Position numbers and translations under genes: made by a program. 16,228 nt of DNA from Bacillota bacterium (GTDB lineage Bacteria; Bacillota; Dehalobacteriia; UBA4068). This document shows positions 14,540 to 16,228 of the stretch, piece after piece. Every line of letters begins with the position of its first letter. Position 1 is the first letter of the stretch. The DNA lies in NCBI GenBank assembly GCA_017439615.1, contig JAFSIU010000124.1, forward strand, positions 1 through 16,228, in the 5' to 3' direction. The notes below the pieces were generated by a model. That model was not told where the DNA came from and did no database searches. It saw only the letters and a list, made by a program, of their open reading frames with translations.

Positions 14540-15154
14540 ATGCGTAACAGCAAGATTTTATTTATGGTTCAATTTGCGGTTCTGTTGGCAATTGAGATTA
14601 TTTTCTGCTTCACACCTTTGGGCTCACTGCCGGCATTTGGGCCCATTGTTGCAACACTTTCGGCAGTACCGGTAGTGATAACCGCAGTTTTGTTAGGCAC
14701 TAAGGCAGGCACTTTGATGGGCTTTTTCTTTGGCCTTTTCAGCTTCATTGTCTGGACCTTTATGCCTCCCAATCCTGCTATGGCATTCATTTTCACACCC
14801 TTTTATTCCTTTGGTGATTTCAGCGGTAATATCGGCAGCCTGCTGATATGCTTTGTCCCCCGTTTTCTGGTTGGCACAGTGGCAGGTCTTGTTTATTCCG
14901 CATTAAGCAAAAGGCTTAAAAACAAGAGTATCGTTTCCTATGCCGCTGCAGGTGCAGCCGGCAGCTTCATCAATACAGTGCTTGTCATGGGCGGAATATG
15001 GCTCTTCTTCGGCGAACCCTATTCCGGCATTGTCGGATTGCCCATACTTGCCATTATCGGCACCACAGTACTGACAAGCGGTATCCCGGAAGCGATTGTC
15101 AGCGCTATCCTTGCCCCTGCGGTCTGCAAACCGCTTCAAAGCATAATTAAATAA
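14540..15154 (+). CDS. ECF transporter S component (substrate-binding membrane subunit)
   Basis: A 204-residue protein with about six hydrophobic helices (LFMVQFAVLLAIEIIFCF; VPVVITAVLLG; MGFFFGLFSFIVWTF; LLICFVPRFLVGTVAGLVY; further ones at 135-165 and 170-195). This fits the S component of energy-coupling factor vitamin transporters (ECF_trnsprt type), which share an EcfA/EcfA'/EcfT module encoded elsewhere. The PRFLVGTVAGLVY segment is characteristic. The substrate cannot be told: no riboswitch is seen and the only neighbour in the unit is the ferredoxin-like gene. The frame extends upstream to 14396 inside that gene, but the ATG at 14540 with GAGG 8 nt before it (14528-14531) is the start. 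Confidence 0.85.
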   Translation: MRNSKILFMVQFAVLLAIEIIFCFTPLGSLPAFGPIVATLSAVPVVITAVLLGTKAGTLMGFFFGLFSFIVWTFMPPNPAMAFIFTPFYSFGDFSGNIGSLLICFVPRFLVGTVAGLVYSALSKRLKNKSIVSYAAAGAAGSFINTVLVMGGIWLFFGEPYSGIVGLPILAIIGTTVLTSGIPEAIVSAILAPAVCKPLQSIIK

Positions 15155-15186
15155 ACAACACAACTGCTTGATTGAATAATAATGAT

Positions 15187-15224
15187 AAAAAGCTCCCCTG
15201 TTGTGCGAAGGGGGAGCTTTTTTT
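15187..15224. terminator. Bidirectional intrinsic terminator (ECF gene / MarR gene)
   Basis: A 12-bp stem (15187-15198 with 15211-15222) has a 12-nt loop. A5 on the left and T7 on the right give U-tracts in both directions. It lies between the two convergent genes and ends 2 bp before the MarR stop codon. Confidence 0.9.
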
Positions 15225-15225
15225 G

Positions 15226-15681
15226 TTATAAGTGTTTTTTATTGTTAAAGAAATCAGCAACACTGCCGAGTGCTTTGACAAAAACGATTTGCTCATCGAG
15301 TGTCAGCGCCTCCTGAATAGTGTCTATCATCTGTGCATGGAAATTGCTGTGATCAGCATTTGCCTTCATACCTTCGGGGGTGGGAAAGATGCGGACAATT
15401 CTTTTATCCGCTGTATCTTTTTCGCGTATGAGATAGTTTTTCTTTTCCAGGATATTTACAGCCGTGGTTAAGGTTCCCGGGACAACGCCAAGCAGCGCTG
15501 CAATATCTCCGACGGTGTTATGGCCATTGGCGGTGCCGAGACAAACTGCCTCGATAACATGCAGCTCGCGTATGGAAAGATTGCCATAGCCGCATTCTGC
15601 AAGGCATTTCTCTTCTGTTCTTAAGATATCATTAAAAATCTCGACCAGAAAACGATTCATAAATTCTCTTTTTTCGGGCAT
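15226..15681 (-). CDS. MarR family transcriptional regulator
   Basis: A 151-residue MarR-type regulator when started at the ATG of MPEKREF (15679-15681). The winged helix shows NTVGDIAALLGVVPGTLTTAV as helix-turn-helix and KKNYLIREKDTADKRIVRIF as the wing, followed by a C-terminal dimer helix (LTLDEQIVFVKALGSVADFF). The frame is open to 15726, but that start lies inside the promoter, upstream of the predicted transcription start near 15708. The 15681 start has AAAGGA about 9 nt upstream. Two operator copies around the promoter suggest autoregulation. Possible targets are the neighbouring APC permease or ECF gene (inference); the ligand is unknown. It lies downstream of the permease, separated by a terminator. 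Confidence 0.92.
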   Translation of the reverse strand: MPEKREFMNRFLVEIFNDILRTEEKCLAECGYGNLSIRELHVIEAVCLGTANGHNTVGDIAALLGVVPGTLTTAVNILEKKNYLIREKDTADKRIVRIFPTPEGMKANADHSNFHAQMIDTIQEALTLDEQIVFVKALGSVADFFNNKKHL

Positions 15682-15695
15682 TGAAGTCAATCCTT

Positions 15696-15714
15696 TATTT
15701 TGAATTTCAAAATA
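15696..15714. promoter_or_regulatory. Perfect palindromic operator, downstream of the MarR promoter
   Basis: TATTTTGAA-N-TTCAAAATA, a 9-bp perfect inverted repeat with a 1-nt centre, placed just after the -10 and covering the predicted start of transcription. Its size is typical for MarR dimers. Confidence 0.75.
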
Positions 15715-15742
15715 ATTATACATCATAAAGGCAGGATGTCAA
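15715..15742 (-). promoter_or_regulatory. Consensus promoter of the MarR gene
   Basis: On the minus strand: perfect TTGACA (-35, 15737-15742), a 16-nt spacer and perfect TATAAT (-10, 15715-15720). It lies between two operator copies. Confidence 0.9.
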
Positions 15743-15743
15743 G

Positions 15744-15762
15744 TGCTTTGATATTCAAAATA
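15744..15762. promoter_or_regulatory. Second, imperfect MarR operator copy
   Basis: A 19-nt stretch agreeing with the perfect operator at 15 of 19 positions (plus strand TGCTTTGATATTCAAAATA). It sits just upstream of the -35, with its centre 48 bp from that of the other copy. Confidence 0.6.
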
Positions 15763-15773
15763 AATAAATCGAC

Positions 15774-15803
15774 AAAAAAGACCTCCTCAAAAGAGGAGGT
15801 CTT
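15774..15803 (-). terminator. Intrinsic terminator of the APC permease gene
   Basis: An 11-bp perfect stem (15778-15788 with 15793-15803) has an AAAA loop and a six-T run on the minus strand. It ends the permease transcript just upstream of the MarR control region. Confidence 0.92.
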
Positions 15804-15817
15804 GAAAGCAGCAAATG

Positions 15818-16228
15818 TTATTTCTTTTCTTTCATGAATGCGATGCCGACAGCCATGAAAACTGCGAAGATGATCAGGTAGAATGCGCATGCCATACGAT
15901 GTGCATAGATAGCGGCAATAACCATGAAAACGGAAGCGCAGATTGCCAAAGCAGGAGCGACAAAGCGTTTGAAGCCGGAAAGATCTGTTTCCTTCTTCAT
16001 CATCATGATGAAGATGGGGATATAAAGGGCATAAATGGTGATGATGGGGAGCTCGGAGCTGTCAAAGCAGAAGGGACCGAACCAGGTGGGGCTGTCAAGG
16101 TTTGCACCGAAGAAATAAAGCAGCCAGAATGCAGCCATCAAGAGACCGAGAACGGAAGCATTGGTGGGCATATTGGTGCTGGCATCAACCTGCTTGAACA
16201 TATCGGGTCTGGGACCTCTGTTTCTTGC
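15818..16228 (-). CDS. C-terminal part of APC-family amino acid permease (5' end outside window)
   Basis: The frame is open from the right edge of the window; the ATG at 16201 is internal, because the nine residues before it (ARNRGPRPD) continue the family pattern. About 136 residues are visible. The stretch RNRGPRPDMFKQVD followed by TNMPTNASVLGLL is typical of amino acid-polyamine-organocation permeases. Four hydrophobic segments follow: NASVLGLLMAAFWLLYFFGA, LPIITIYALYIPIFIMMM, VAPALAICASVFMVIAAIYA and MACAFYLIIFAVFMAVGIAF. The transported amino acid cannot be inferred from this part. It has its own terminator. Confidence 0.88.
   Translation of the reverse strand, partial: ARNRGPRPDMFKQVDASTNMPTNASVLGLLMAAFWLLYFFGANLDSPTWFGPFCFDSSELPIITIYALYIPIFIMMMKKETDLSGFKRFVAPALAICASVFMVIAAIYAHRMACAFYLIIFAVFMAVGIAFMKEKK

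Noticed and set aside
13762..14553. Minus-strand open frame of 263 codons opposite the 4Fe-4S gene
   Set aside because: Antisense to a gene with two clear cluster motifs; no start signal or recognisable family.

Overview
The window looks like a chromosomal piece of a low-to-moderate GC, probably anaerobic member of the Bacillota. Reasons: strong AGGAGG-type ribosome binding sites, GTG and TTG starts, many short intrinsic terminators, an azlCD pair, an ECF transporter S component, small XRE regulators, and iron-sulfur proteins (a BFD-type oxidoreductase tail and a ferredoxin-like protein). I cannot decide between Clostridia and Negativicutes. No rRNA, tRNA, CRISPR array, insertion sequence or phage gene was seen.

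Layout. (1) 1-335: the tail of a GlpA-like FAD oxidoreductase, facing a MarR regulator (443-949, minus) across a terminator. (2) A 301-bp AT-rich divergent region leads into trxB (1251) and leuS (2260), which ends at a strong terminator. (3) A minus-strand XRE/zinc-ribbon regulator (4826-5590) is divergent from azlCD (about 5789-6822), a branched-chain amino acid exporter pair. (4) A degenerate shikimate-kinase-like P-loop gene (6948-7445). (5) An XRE repressor overlapping a four-helix membrane protein gene (7595-8219), with a near-consensus promoter flanked by operator-like repeats. (6) A PlsC-like acyltransferase (8329-9036) converges with upp (9103-9738, minus) on a shared terminator. (7) A plus-strand run from 9878 to 13623 with its own promoter: a RumA/RlmD-type RNA methyltransferase, a tyrosine/dual-specificity phosphatase, a CrtO-like membrane acyltransferase, a short BspA-like LRR protein, a small HD-type alarmone hydrolase and a MoaE-like protein, ended by a 34-nt palindromic terminator. 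(8) A ferredoxin-like 4Fe-4S protein and an ECF S component (13822-15154). (9) Two minus-strand genes: a MarR regulator with a consensus promoter and two operator copies (15226-15681), and the C-terminal part of an APC-type amino acid permease (15818 to the window edge).

Most of the window is housekeeping (thiol redox, Leu-tRNA charging, uracil salvage, rRNA modification) mixed with small regulator-plus-membrane-protein modules. I found no convincing new multi-gene system. The items most worth a second look are the altered NADPH motif of TrxB, the degenerate shikimate-kinase homologue, the mixed rlmD-to-moaE run, the promoter/terminator overlap near 8270, and the two-operator MarR control region at 15696-15762.
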